Of a stretch of 64,000 nt of DNA, positions 48,987 through 64,000 are shown piece by piece. How positions within the stretch are numbered: position 1 is the stretch's first letter; each line of letters begins with the position of its first letter. Made by a program: the position numbers and the translations under genes. The notes under the pieces were generated by a model. That model was not told the origin of the DNA. It did not search any database and was given only the letters and a program-made list of their open reading frames with translations. The stretch is taken from NCBI RefSeq assembly GCF_022539665.2, contig NC_081333.1, forward strand, positions 10,228,971-10,292,970, written 5' to 3'. The stretch is from Daphnia carinata (taxonomy: Eukaryota > Arthropoda > Branchiopoda > Diplostraca > Daphniidae).

Positions 48987-50048
48987 ATGGAGAGGCGAAA
49001 ACCATTTTTTTTAAATTCTAAATACTTGAAAGGCTTTAAAGTTTTCTTCAACATGGGCAAAAAATCCAATGGACAAAATCAACAACCCAGACCGTCGACA
49101 TCAAGGCCATATAGCACGCCACCGGTCAAAACTTCCGTCTCAAAACCTAAGAAACCTATTCAGAAGCCTTTCTCGAAAGCCGAGGAGCAAAACGCAGCTC
49201 CAATAGCGTATGGCCTTTTCGTTGCGCTAACGGAATATGTAGCGCCAGCGGTTAGACGATTTTTATGTGAGAGGCGACTAGAATCTGCATGGAATACCGA
49301 TTATGACTGTGGTGAACACCTGTACAAGCTGATTGACGAAGTCGGCTCGGATAAATACTTCCTCAACCCCAGAGTTCCTGATCGTGAGCTTAGAGGCGCA
49401 GTGACAGGACGTAATAAGGTTTTCCATATAAAGCTACAAGAAATTTCCGAAACCTGGGAAACTACGATCTCCCATTGGATTAGTGTATGCAGAGGTGTCC
49501 ATGACACTCATGCTGTAACTAATTTAAAGGCAGTGCGTTGGCGCTTAAAAAAAAGGCGATTTCATGAAGTAGGGTGGAATCGAACATTACGTTTCCCGCT
49601 GCGCGCGTACGACGAGGGCGACGCCTTTAGTCTTAGCCATATAATGTATGGTTGCATGGTGAAATTCATGGCACCATCAGTTAGAAATTTTCTCAGTTTA
49701 AAAAACGGAAGTAAGAAAGTATCCCTCGACTTCTACGATAATTTAAAAGAGATGATAACCAAGCAAAAGCAGAGCAATAATTATTTGCCACATTCCGCAA
49801 AGAATAGGAAAGATCAAGAAATGCTGAAGACGGCAATGATGGCGAGGAACTCGTGCTGTCATGGATATTTCACTGAAATTTTCTATAACTGGGAGAGTTT
49901 TCTAAATTCGTGGCTAAAACTACTAGAGGCTATCGGTGCGTCTGCCGCAAAGGAGAATATGCAGTCCGTTTATAACACGATACTCAGGTGTGAAAAAGAA
50001 TGCCGGTCGGTAGAGCCAAGCACACTTTTCCTATCGACGGCCTCTTAG
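48987..50048 (+). CDS. Intronless protein with tandem HEPN-like domains
   Basis: Unrecognised by name. The 353-residue single-exon frame has a basic, Pro/Ser-rich N-terminus (residues about 25-70) and then two copies of one helical domain, about 73-175 and 215-315. The copies align through YGLFVALTEYVAPAVRRFL / YGCMVKFMAPSVRNFL and through GRNKVFH (R142, H147) / ARNSCCHG (R287, H292), each followed by an E..W......W pattern. R-N-x-x-x-H is the R-x4-6-H active motif of HEPN domains, which act as metal-independent RNases in Swt1, RNase L and many toxins and CRISPR effectors. Function as an RNase is inferred. The second ATG (49,053, context CAACATGGG) fits the start consensus better and would give 331 aa. 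No signal peptide or membrane segment. Lack of introns among intron-rich neighbours suggests a retrogene or a recent lineage-specific gene. Confidence 0.7.
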   Translation: MERRKPFFLNSKYLKGFKVFFNMGKKSNGQNQQPRPSTSRPYSTPPVKTSVSKPKKPIQKPFSKAEEQNAAPIAYGLFVALTEYVAPAVRRFLCERRLESAWNTDYDCGEHLYKLIDEVGSDKYFLNPRVPDRELRGAVTGRNKVFHIKLQEISETWETTISHWISVCRGVHDTHAVTNLKAVRWRLKKRRFHEVGWNRTLRFPLRAYDEGDAFSLSHIMYGCMVKFMAPSVRNFLSLKNGSKKVSLDFYDNLKEMITKQKQSNNYLPHSAKNRKDQEMLKTAMMARNSCCHGYFTEIFYNWESFLNSWLKLLEAIGASAAKENMQSVYNTILRCEKECRSVEPSTLFLSTAS

Positions 50049-50197
50049 CCACTAAAATCACTAAATTTGGAGCTACAGCATGATAAAATTTAATGTTGAA
50101 CCCAGACCAAAGCCTAAACCCTGTCTGCCGGTGACCATCGAGTGATACAACGTTCTCGTCAACGGGGTACTTCCGTCACGGCCATCCCCCCTCCCCA

Positions 50198-50203
50198 AAT
50201 AAA
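50198..50203 (+). terminator. Polyadenylation hexamer of the HEPN-like gene
   Basis: AATAAA about 150 bases past the stop codon; a further one lies near 50,618. Confidence 0.5.
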
Positions 50204-50324
50204 TTTCCCACTTTTGGCTTTCCACATGCAGTTAATGTATGACTTTCGACAAAAACAAACGTATTAATTTTTTAACTACCCGGTTGAAGTGAAAATCTAC
50301 ATGAGCTGATCTTATGGAATGGAT

Positions 50325-50880
50325 AAAACGTCGTTTAATGTTTGGTGGCTTTAGCTTTGGGAGTATCTTGTTTCGAGGTGATGATGGAAGCGTTCATGGA
50401 ATTGCTGCTTATGTAGACCATGAATGCCTAACTCATCAATGAGTTACGAATCGACTCCTGGGCTGGGCCTCTAACCTAAACAGACATGATATCCACGACA
50501 TTCGATCAGTTTCAGGGAAGAATACCGCCAAATATTGATTTGTTCTTTAAATGGTAGCTGAGGTGACTTATTTGAATTTACTCTTTGGCTTTCTTTTTTT
50601 TGTGATCATTTCGAACAATAAAATACAAATTTTTCCTTGAGCTAAATCAGATTGACAGGGTAAAAGTCGTTTACGTGTTGAGGTTTCACCTTAGTAGTAT
50701 CTGGTCTCGATGTGGTGATTGAGTCGTTCATCAGAGATTGCAGCTTATGTATCTGAACGATTCAATTATCACTGAATGGACACGGTAACTCCCGGATAAG
50801 CCTCCATGTGAACAATTGATGCCTTGAAAATTGATTAGTTTAGGGATATAAAAAAGCAAACAATTGATGTCCGTTGTTAT
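50325..50880 (+). repeat. Diverged tandem duplication, about 330 bp period
   Basis: The segments 50,325-50,545 and 50,655-50,880 share the same ordered strings with many substitutions: aaaa(c)gtcgttta, gtatct.g.tcga.gtg.tga, gcgttcat / gtcgttcat, gctgcttatgta / gcagcttatgta. Neither copy has a protein-like open frame. They lie just downstream of the HEPN-like gene and may be old non-coding duplicates or part of a mobile-element remnant. Confidence 0.6.
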
Positions 50881-51089
50881 TATTATTATCATATTTATTC
50901 TTGGTTTTCTAGTTGATTGGGGAAGAACAGGATGTTCAACGTTCTTGCTTATAGAGTTCAGGAACTTAGGAAGGCATCCCGCACAGCACATTGCTGACCT
51001 GACCGATCGGCGATCAAATTTTGCCGAACATTTTTACCGATTTTTCTCAAAAGATCGGATCGGCGATCAATTTTTGATCGCGATGGCGG

Positions 51090-51560
51090 ATCTAATTAAG
51101 CCCAAAAAAAATAAGCCCGACTTTTCCAATTTAAATATTATATCATTAAATCTAGATAACTATATATGATTTCGATGCAAAATTTAACAAGAAACACGAA
51201 AGTGAACTTTGTTTTTACGTAGACCTTATGGATTGGCAAAGAAGCTTGATGTGTCACGCTAGCCCTGTAGCGTACTGGCGCGCTAGGAAGTTCTACGATT
51301 CGGTGTATTGCAACATGCCAAAATAGTACATTTCTAAAATTTATTTCGAAAATGGCTGATTTAACGAAAGAACGCTGAAATAATCGAAATCAGCTTTCAA
51401 TTTTAGCTGGCTCACATGTTTTTATCAAATTCCAAGACATGTTTTTTGCTGATTTTGCCAAAAGTGGTAAGGCTACAGCCTTCGTACTTTTTCATTTATT
51501 GCCAAATTTTAAATTTGGCTTAAAATACACAATTCCGATTCAGAATTGAATGATAATTAC
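51090..51560 (-). repeat. Inverted copy of the 530 bp repeat family
   Basis: Read on the minus strand this matches the array at 40,772-42,290: cctagcgcgccagtacgcta near 51,280, ctacgtaaaaacaaagtt near 51,210, catatatagttatctaga near 51,155 and gcccgactt near 51,115. The palindrome-bearing block follows at about 51,330-51,540 with more mutations. Together with the array it forms a pair of inverted repeats enclosing the erlin, RPC4 and HEPN-like genes (about 8.8 kb). Confidence 0.8.
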
Positions 51561-51655
51561 GAAAATGTTTATTTTTCATATAAATATTTATACATAATGT
51601 ATAAGTATATTCTCTTGATATTAATAGATTCGTGTTAGGAAAAGAACAATATTAT

Positions 51656-51995
51656 TCATTTTAGGAAACGAAAACTATTCAAGTGATACGTATTGTTCTT
51701 GGTGATCAGTCGAGGTTTTTCCACTCGACCCTGCACTTTCTCTGCCTGCATAAACAGATGAGGAACTTCTAATTTTCAGACTAAGATCAGACACTCTTTC
51801 ACCAAGATTCACCGTGTGCTCTTAACACGCAATGATCACATAAATTAGATACAGATGATCTTAACGAAACAAGAATAACAGAAAAATACTTTAATTAACT
51901 CTGGCTTACCTCTTCCTCTGCCTCTTCTTCTGTGACCTTCTCTTCTTCCCTGTCCTCTACCACTACTCGGAGATACTGTAGATTTATCATTATCC
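51656..51995 (-). pseudogene. Partial duplicate of RPC4 (exon 2 end to exon 3)
   Basis: The minus strand repeats about 340 bases of the nearby RPC4 gene (47,665-48,035), including the end of exon 2, the following intron and most of exon 3. The basic box is still readable (SPSSGRGQGRREGHRRRGRG, then GRGKPELIK), but exon 3 has lost bases and its reading frame, and the parent's CAA/GT junction has become AAA/GT. Similarity stops abruptly near 51,995. No promoter or neighbouring RPC4 exons are present, so it cannot make RPC4. Confidence 0.8.
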
Positions 51996-52189
51996 TTATC
52001 GTACAATTTATTCTTTTCCCCTTTACAATCACGGTCTGCGAAGAATGTATGAATTCACTGTGGGAGAGGAATGTAAGGATATTCTCAACAGCCTAATTAT
52101 TGTCTGTAAATTTTTTTTTGTTTCCTTGCTTCTACGAATCTGTAACAATCTGTTTGAAATAATTGCAAACATTATGACGATTAACACTG

Positions 52190-52295
52190 CCTGAAGTTCT
52201 TGCTTAGCAATCTAACAAGCAGCGCCAAGACCAACTGGCAGGGGAGTGCGACCCGTTCCACTACATAAACCTCGTTCTTGACCAGCACCTCTGCT
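52190..52295 (-). pseudogene. Displaced middle fragment of NFS1
   Basis: The minus strand reads GAGQERGLCSGTGRTPLPVG and LGAAC, then a TAG stop, then IAKQELQ. This matches the NFS1 segment whose family form has GGGQERG..SGT..TPL.VGLGAAC before the helix leading to YDHKRISKL. It lies downstream of the NFS1 C-terminal exons, out of its proper order, and carries an in-frame stop, so it is dead sequence. Confidence 0.75.
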
Positions 52296-52571
52296 CTTAA
52301 AGTAAAACCTTAACAGCAAAATCTTCAACATCAATGATCTCGCCAATCTGTCAGGGAATTGCATTCTTCGTAACGCATTTCTATCCAAGGAACGAATATA
52401 ATTCTAGAGATAAGTCACTATATTCTACTATTTTGCAGTTGTGTCATAAATCCATACACAATCAGAAAAATTATACTTAACTACTGTCTTCAGTATATAT
52501 TTCCGAGCCTTTATTTTACAAGGACGAAGTTAAACATGAGTCTCTTTAATTTTCTTCCATGAACAAAAAAA

Positions 52572-53394
52572 TTAATGCGGCGTCCATTTGATACTCTTCA
52601 AATCAATTCCTTCTTGGACCGTTTCCCACAAAGGACTAAGAGATGAGAAATTTTTTTGTTATTTGGATAGCTAGATTAGAAGCATAAACCTAGTTAACAC
52701 CAACCTACCTCATTTCACGAAGCTTCGAAACTTGATGTATACACTTTTGCGCAGTGTAATCAACCTCAGCTTCGGTAGTGTATCTTCCAATTCCCAATCG
52801 AATAGAAGAATGTGCTAAATCCTCTTCAGCCCCAATAGCGCGCAAAACGTAGGAGGGTTCTAACGAGGCTGAAGTGCAAGCGCTTCCACTTGATAGTGCC
52901 ACATCTAGAGTATTACAAAAACGAGTTATGAATAATTTGTAACGTATTTTATGTTAAATGATACCTTTTAAGGCCATCAAAAGACTTTCACCCTCACCAT
53001 AGGCAAACGACAGATTAACACAACCTGGATAGGAGTGTTCAGGATCTCCGTTTCGTATAACATGTGTTAAACTTTTACTTATCTGGTCGACCAAGCGATG
53101 TGACAGTTTTGTGATTCTGTTATGATCATACCAACAATTGATTTTCTTTATAACAATCTATACAAAATAATTGCAAAACGATCTCTTGTGATCAGCATTT
53201 ATCAGCCTCAGCTTGCTATGTGGAATTTGAAATTTAGTTTAATAGCAACACACATAAATATATATTACAGTAAAATACCTCACGGGCTTGTTCAACAGCT
53301 TTTTCGTTTCCCCAACCATATGAATGGGTCCTTGAATATGGGTTTCCATAATAATTTGTGATATATGGTAGCATTGCATCTTGTACCCTTGGAC
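52572..53394 (-). pseudogene. NFS1: Internally deleted copy of the NFS1 cysteine desulfurase gene
   Basis: NFS1 is the mitochondrial PLP enzyme that takes sulfur from cysteine for Fe-S clusters. Minus-strand exons seen: 53,394-53,279 ([37 protein letters not shown]); about 53,130-52,965 (YDHNRITKLSHRLVDQ, GDPEHSYPGCVNLSFAYGEG); 52,904-52,709 ([19 protein letters not shown], carrying the active-loop Cys of SSGSACTS, and [20 protein letters not shown]); 52,635-52,572 (PLWETVQEGIDLKSIKWTPH, stop). The last three join in perfect phase. Between the first and second only about 150 bases remain where some 180 residues, including the PLP-binding Lys region, should be. The piece cannot encode a working enzyme. 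The functional gene is presumably elsewhere. Confidence 0.85.
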
Positions 53395-53439
53395 CTAAAC
53401 CAGAGACATGTAATACATTAAATTTTCAAATGAAACAAA

Positions 53440-53690
53440 AAAGCTTTACTCACAAAAGGGTTTTCACCAGCTTCAACGACTGAAACCAAGAAACAAAATA
53501 GCAAAAACAAATTTTTGGTGCTGATTATACATACTCTTTCAGTAGTTATTACCTTTTAAATCTTCAGACTGACATAGCCTGTATTCTTTAATTTTCTCGT
53601 CCTCATCACCCTTTAATGTTGCTATTGATTTTCTTTGGCATCTTTCTGTATCTTTCAAAATCCAACAATTACACAATCATTCACTTGAAA
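53440..53690 (-). other. Exon-like open segments of unknown origin
   Basis: Upstream of the NFS1 pieces on the minus strand, an open stretch reads LKDTERCQRKSIATLKGD and then EYRLCQSEDLK and ends at a good donor (AAAG/GTAATA, about 53,573). A second short one after a TTTCAG acceptor reads VVEAGENPF before a GTGAGT donor (about 53,450). They may be diverged NFS1 5' exons or pieces of a further captured gene. I do not recognise them. Confidence 0.35.
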
Positions 53691-53704
53691 ATTTGTTTTC
53701 GCAC

Positions 53705-53905
53705 AATCACTGATGCAGCATCTTCTGCTTCCTTATTCATTTTGGTGTTCTTGGTTTGAACTGACATTTTAGGAAAAGAAAACTAATTAAGTGATAAATA
53801 TTGCAACTTGGGTGTTTAGCCGTTGTTTGTCCAGTCCAGCAGTCGAGCTTGCACTTTATCTGCCCACATAAACAGATGATGAACTTCGCATTTTCAGACA
53901 TTAAA
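53705..53905 (-). pseudogene. Second partial duplicate of RPC4 (exon 3 to exon 4)
   Basis: About 200 bases match RPC4 47,588-47,803: the start of exon 4, the intron and part of exon 3, with point changes and a small intron deletion. Exon 3 sequence is present in both this copy and the one at 51.7 kb, so the two arose as separate duplications rather than one split copy. Confidence 0.8.
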
Positions 53906-54012
53906 TCATTAACTAAAGTTTTTTAGTCCTCTGTAGTATTTATACTGAATTTTCCAATCACTTAATTTGTTCTTCTGTAGCTCCTATATAGGTATGATGG
54001 TAGCCTAGATAG

Positions 54013-54057
54013 AAACACTCCGCGTAATCTTTCTAAGAAAGATTATACGGAGTGTTT
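54013..54057. repeat. Near-perfect 22-base-arm hairpin
   Basis: The left arm aaacactccgcgtaatcttt and its right partner match at about 20 of 22 positions around a one-base centre. A T run follows the right arm. It resembles the fold-back end of a small non-autonomous element. I see no partner copy in the window. Confidence 0.75.
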
Positions 54058-55692
54058 TTTACGGAGAATGAATATTTTACTATTCCTAAGCCCCGTTAGG
54101 ATATAGGTACAATCGTTTTGTTATGTCGAAAATAATTTTAACAGCTTAATTATCGCCTTTTTTTTCTACAGGATAGTTGAAACAGCGTTGAAAAATAAAG
54201 TTCATTTTTTGCTTTTGGGAATATCAAAATAATTACTATTAAACTATGTGCTGGAAAACGGTGAAGTTGTGTTTGTTGTTAACGATGTTTTGTTAAGAAA
54301 TACACGGTATAAAAGGGAAGGCGAAGCACATTACAGATGGTCGGAGATGCTAAGGATTAGGGCAATTATGGTTTGATAATTCTCTAATGCTAAAGGCGAA
54401 TGAAGTTGGAATTATAGGCAATCGAGTGATGAGATCTGTACACCAAGTGCCTTTATTCCCAATTCATTCTTAAGCCGACTTGAATTCGCAACTAGGCCCC
54501 ACCGTGTTGTATGGGCATGTAAGGAAGGAACAGGGAGCTCACCCGTCCAGTGGTCTAGTTCTGGAGAATAGAGGGTATTCGAGGACCCTGATTACGCGAG
54601 GATGATCCCGTCCGCATACTGTGGTATTCATGATATGCCCCCGGGGAGGGGGGTATACATGGGTATGTTCGGTATATATACGTAAGCTTGGGAGGATACA
54701 GAAAGGTATCTGGAGCTAGATTCAGGTCCACCACGGGTAAGGTTATCTAAGGCAAACCGGGGGGGACACCCGGGGCGTACAGATTCCTCTGGTACTTACA
54801 TACTTACATGCACACTGCGATGGGTTACTGGTTGTGCTAGTCAAGTCACACTAGCATCACCGGCCGACTTTTTTCCCCTAACATCAATCAATGCAAAATA
54901 TTTTTATTTGATAATATGATTACGATATTTTAACAATTTGCTAATATTTTAACATTTAGAAATTTAAAACTAAATTTTTACATGTAAAGAAACCCACTTG
55001 ACGATCTTACATTCTTACGTTCATGTTTCATTACGTTGTTCCATGTTTGGGTCAAAACTTACCTGTGCGATTCAGGTAAGGCTGATGGCACACCCTATGC
55101 GAGGTCCAAACTGGATCATAGTCTACAGAGTAAAAATAGCCATCGTGAATTCTATTTTAAAAGGAAGAGGAAAAATAGTAAAGAATAAAAAGAACTTGTG
55201 TATTGAACGAGGCGTGCAGTTAAAAACGACAGTTGTTTTCGCTAATGCTTCTTCAGTCAGTCAAATAAACGCCATGACACACGAGAGGGTCACAGCGAAA
55301 CAGAAAAGGAATAGAGCAATACAGTTTAAAACCATGAAAAGTCAAATCGCGCCCAAAGAATAATGGACTAGGACTCAATCAATTCCATTTACAGCAATAT
55401 AAAATAATCTGGTTTGCTTTGCTTCATTTCCGAAAACAAATTTCCATTGACGTGATTAGCTTTGCATTTTAAAAGGCGAAATCAAAGTAAAGGGATTTAA
55501 AACAAACTCCTTCCTTCAAATCAACGTCAGATAGGAACATATGTGGTTGATTCTTGCTTTTACTTTTTACCATAAATGAATACTTCTTTTATACAAGAGT
55601 TGGCCACGGCCCCATCTCATTATTAGCGCCTTGAATTGAGGTTTTCTCCTTTGCTTTCTTGCGTTCCAGATGGAGAATCCGATTTTAAAACT
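54058..55692. other. Non-coding stretch with a GC-richer block
   Basis: The block 54,290-54,860 differs from its A/T-rich surroundings: it has a TATA-like cggtataaaaggg near 54,306, several G and C runs, and ends near a small inverted repeat (tgctagt/actagca, about 54,835). This could be the remnant of a solo LTR or other element; no target-site duplication or coding relic was found to prove it. From 54,870 to 55,692 the DNA is A/T-rich and includes the 3' flank of the PHLDB-like gene. The frame at 54,998-55,363 (plus) has no recognisable domain. Confidence 0.4.
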
Positions 55693-62039
<6,347 letters not shown>

Positions 62040-64000
62040 CTAAAAATAGAACGAAACTACATTCTTGAGAAAACATAGAGATACTTGCATACTGCAAGAA
62101 AATAGGCAGTTTGAACTGGTCATAAATCCCACTCCATAAACCCTTCCGGGCCACACAAACACTTTGTAAGGAGATGAGCAAAAAAATATTTCAAAGAAGA
62201 GTCAGGCGACCCCCCGTCTTTTTCTCGTTTCTTCGTGGAGGCAATCCGTCCACCTTATCTGGATCTATCCGTGCTCAGTTCAGACCATTGAGGAAAGGGG
62301 GATGGGGGAGAGAAAGACCAGAGACCAGTTATGCAAAGTAGTGCGTGACTTGTTATGGTCACACAAGATGCCGACTGCTGGGCACTGCAATGGCAAAGCA
62401 CACACCACCACCACCAGTCGGCCGTCAATGTCCTTTCTCCTATACCTCGATGGCTTGCTTGTTCTCTCTCCCTCTCTTTTCTTCTTTCTTTCATTTCTCT
62501 CTTTTAGACGAAATGACCGCATCGGTTTATTTTCAAACCGTTGAGAAAAAAGAAAAAGAACTTTGGAAAACGAGGCCATTGGTGAAGAGAAAATGACTAA
62601 GATGAAAGTATTTAGTTTTCTGTTTTGTTTTCAGTCATGGGGATGCTGCTGCTGTTATTACTATTGGGTGGAGGCCGAGAAGCTTCTCTTTAAATGGAGA
62701 TGGGGATGTATCACGTTATCCCGATGTTGATGAGTGTGTTTCACGGTCGGGCGCTCGGTCGCGCCTCTCTTTCTGTCTATCTATTCTCTCATTCTATCTT
62801 CTTTTTAAAACTCTTCTATTGTTCTATCTCTACATTCTTCTACTGCTTTCTGTTTGGTGATGAACTCTCGGTCTTGGAACATGTTTTTGACTTCTCTTTT
62901 AAAACATGCTAGGCCCTGAGGCAGGCCTAGGGAATGGAGAAAATGGATTTTTGGAGCAGTATGGGATGGTTTATCTGCCAGAAAGACAGGCAAATGTGAA
63001 GACTAAATTTGGATGAGCAATGGGATAAGAAATATGCCTCCTTTCACACATCAGGGAGGAACGGCCCCTTTGCCAGTGCAAAAGGTAAAAATGACACCAC
63101 CTGCAGGAATGTTATGGCTAAAAAGAAGCCAATGTTAGAAAGGAAAGAATCAAGTGGCACGCCAAAATCCATAAAAAGGAGACAGCCTAGGACAATGGGG
63201 AAATCGGATGAAAAGAATGTGACTTGTAGAATTGCATACCATCACAAACTGGGACGCACACATGGCGACGCTATCGAGAACATTTTCTCTGGAACAGTTT
63301 CACTTCTTTCTTCACGGCTTGATGCTGGCACAGAAAGCAGTCCAGTCACATTCACATTACGTTTAACAATGTATGAAAGGCAGAAAGAATTAACAACGGA
63401 CAGACGATGTCTTCCGACGCTCTCTTCGCACAGATACGGACACACGCTGAGACTATATTCTCTTGCTAGTGGTGAAACACACTGCACACAAAGCAACAAG
63501 CCGCTGCTCTGTTATAATACAACGCGAAAAGAAGGGAGAGTTGACAGTTGTATGTAGACGAGCGTAGGTCGAGGCACCTAGCAATATGTGTCAAGTCAAC
63601 GCCATCTAACGGATAGATTTTTAACTTATTTTGAAAATGAACTGAAGCAAAATAGAAAATCAAACATAAGGTGACACAACACGCAGCAGGTGGTTAACGA
63701 TTTCCCTTTTCCCTTGCATCCATTGGCTTTGACATTGTCTGTTCGCTTGCCCCTAACGAAAGCAACAACACTAGTACTGAATAGCACTGATTAGTTCTAT
63801 TGTTTCTATTTTTCCGCTTGACAATCATTGTTTTCCTGGTTACCTAATCCTTGCCGCGGCACCGCTTCATTAACGACATTCAACGAATTCAATGCACTAA
63901 AACACTAAGATTCCCGTGGTTCGCATGCCCAGTAACAGAGAAAATTTACTAATTTTGTTTTTATTTCACGATTAACACCACTGTTGTTGTCCTTTTCTCC
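62040..64000. other. Probable long 5' intron of the PHLDB-like gene
   Basis: Unique sequence without recognisable exons. The incoming acceptor at 62,040 shows that the gene continues rightward, so this is probably intron or 5' region. The plus-strand frame 63,009-63,557 (182 codons, start to stop) has mixed composition but no domain or homologue I recognise. It could be chance or a small nested gene. Confidence 0.5.

Noticed and set aside
52572-53394. A functional NFS1 gene
   Set aside because: About 180 residues, including the PLP-lysine region, are missing between the first and second exon, and the middle piece nearby is out of order with a stop.
54998-55363. A 121-codon plus-strand frame
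   Set aside because: No domain, A/T-rich codons, and it lies in an otherwise dead region.

Overview
This is eukaryotic nuclear DNA, most likely from an arthropod. Compact genes, 50-100 bp introns with plain GT/AG sites, and protein sequences with clear animal orthologues suggest a branchiopod crustacean such as Daphnia; the species is an inference. I see no rRNA, tRNA, CRISPR array or bacterial operon.

Region 1 (1 to about 40,500) contains no gene I can support. It is an extreme simple-sequence landscape: poly(A)/poly(T) runs of 10-40 bases every few hundred bases, plus many (GA)n/(CT)n, (GT)n/(CA)n and (TA)n tracts. Nearly every long open frame here is a Phe-, Lys-, Ser/Leu- or Thr/His-rich shadow of such tracts. 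It reads as intergenic, intronic or regulatory DNA.

Region 2 (about 40,530-42,290) starts with two short, perfectly phased terminal exons of an unrecognised minus-strand gene. They run directly into a tandem array of a roughly 530 bp repeat family. An inverted copy of that family lies at about 51,090-51,560.

Region 3 (44,400-50,050) is gene-dense. It holds an erlin (ER lipid-raft SPFH protein, 8 exons, minus, 329 aa by my splicing), the RNA polymerase III subunit RPC4/POLR3D (8 exons, minus, 445 aa), and, head-to-head with RPC4, an intronless plus-strand gene. The intronless gene encodes a tandem duplicate of one domain, and each copy carries an R-N-x-x-x-H motif typical of HEPN RNase domains. 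It is the best candidate here for something undescribed.

Region 4 (50,050-55,600) is a scrap yard: a diverged tandem repeat, the inverted copy of the 530 bp family, two separate partial copies of the neighbouring RPC4 gene, and a rearranged, internally deleted NFS1 cysteine desulfurase copy whose middle piece is displaced and carries a stop.

Region 5 (55,690-64,000) holds most of a PHLDB/LL5-type gene (minus strand) from its C-terminal PH domain back to the end of its FHA domain. Its 5' end is not identified and probably lies beyond the window.
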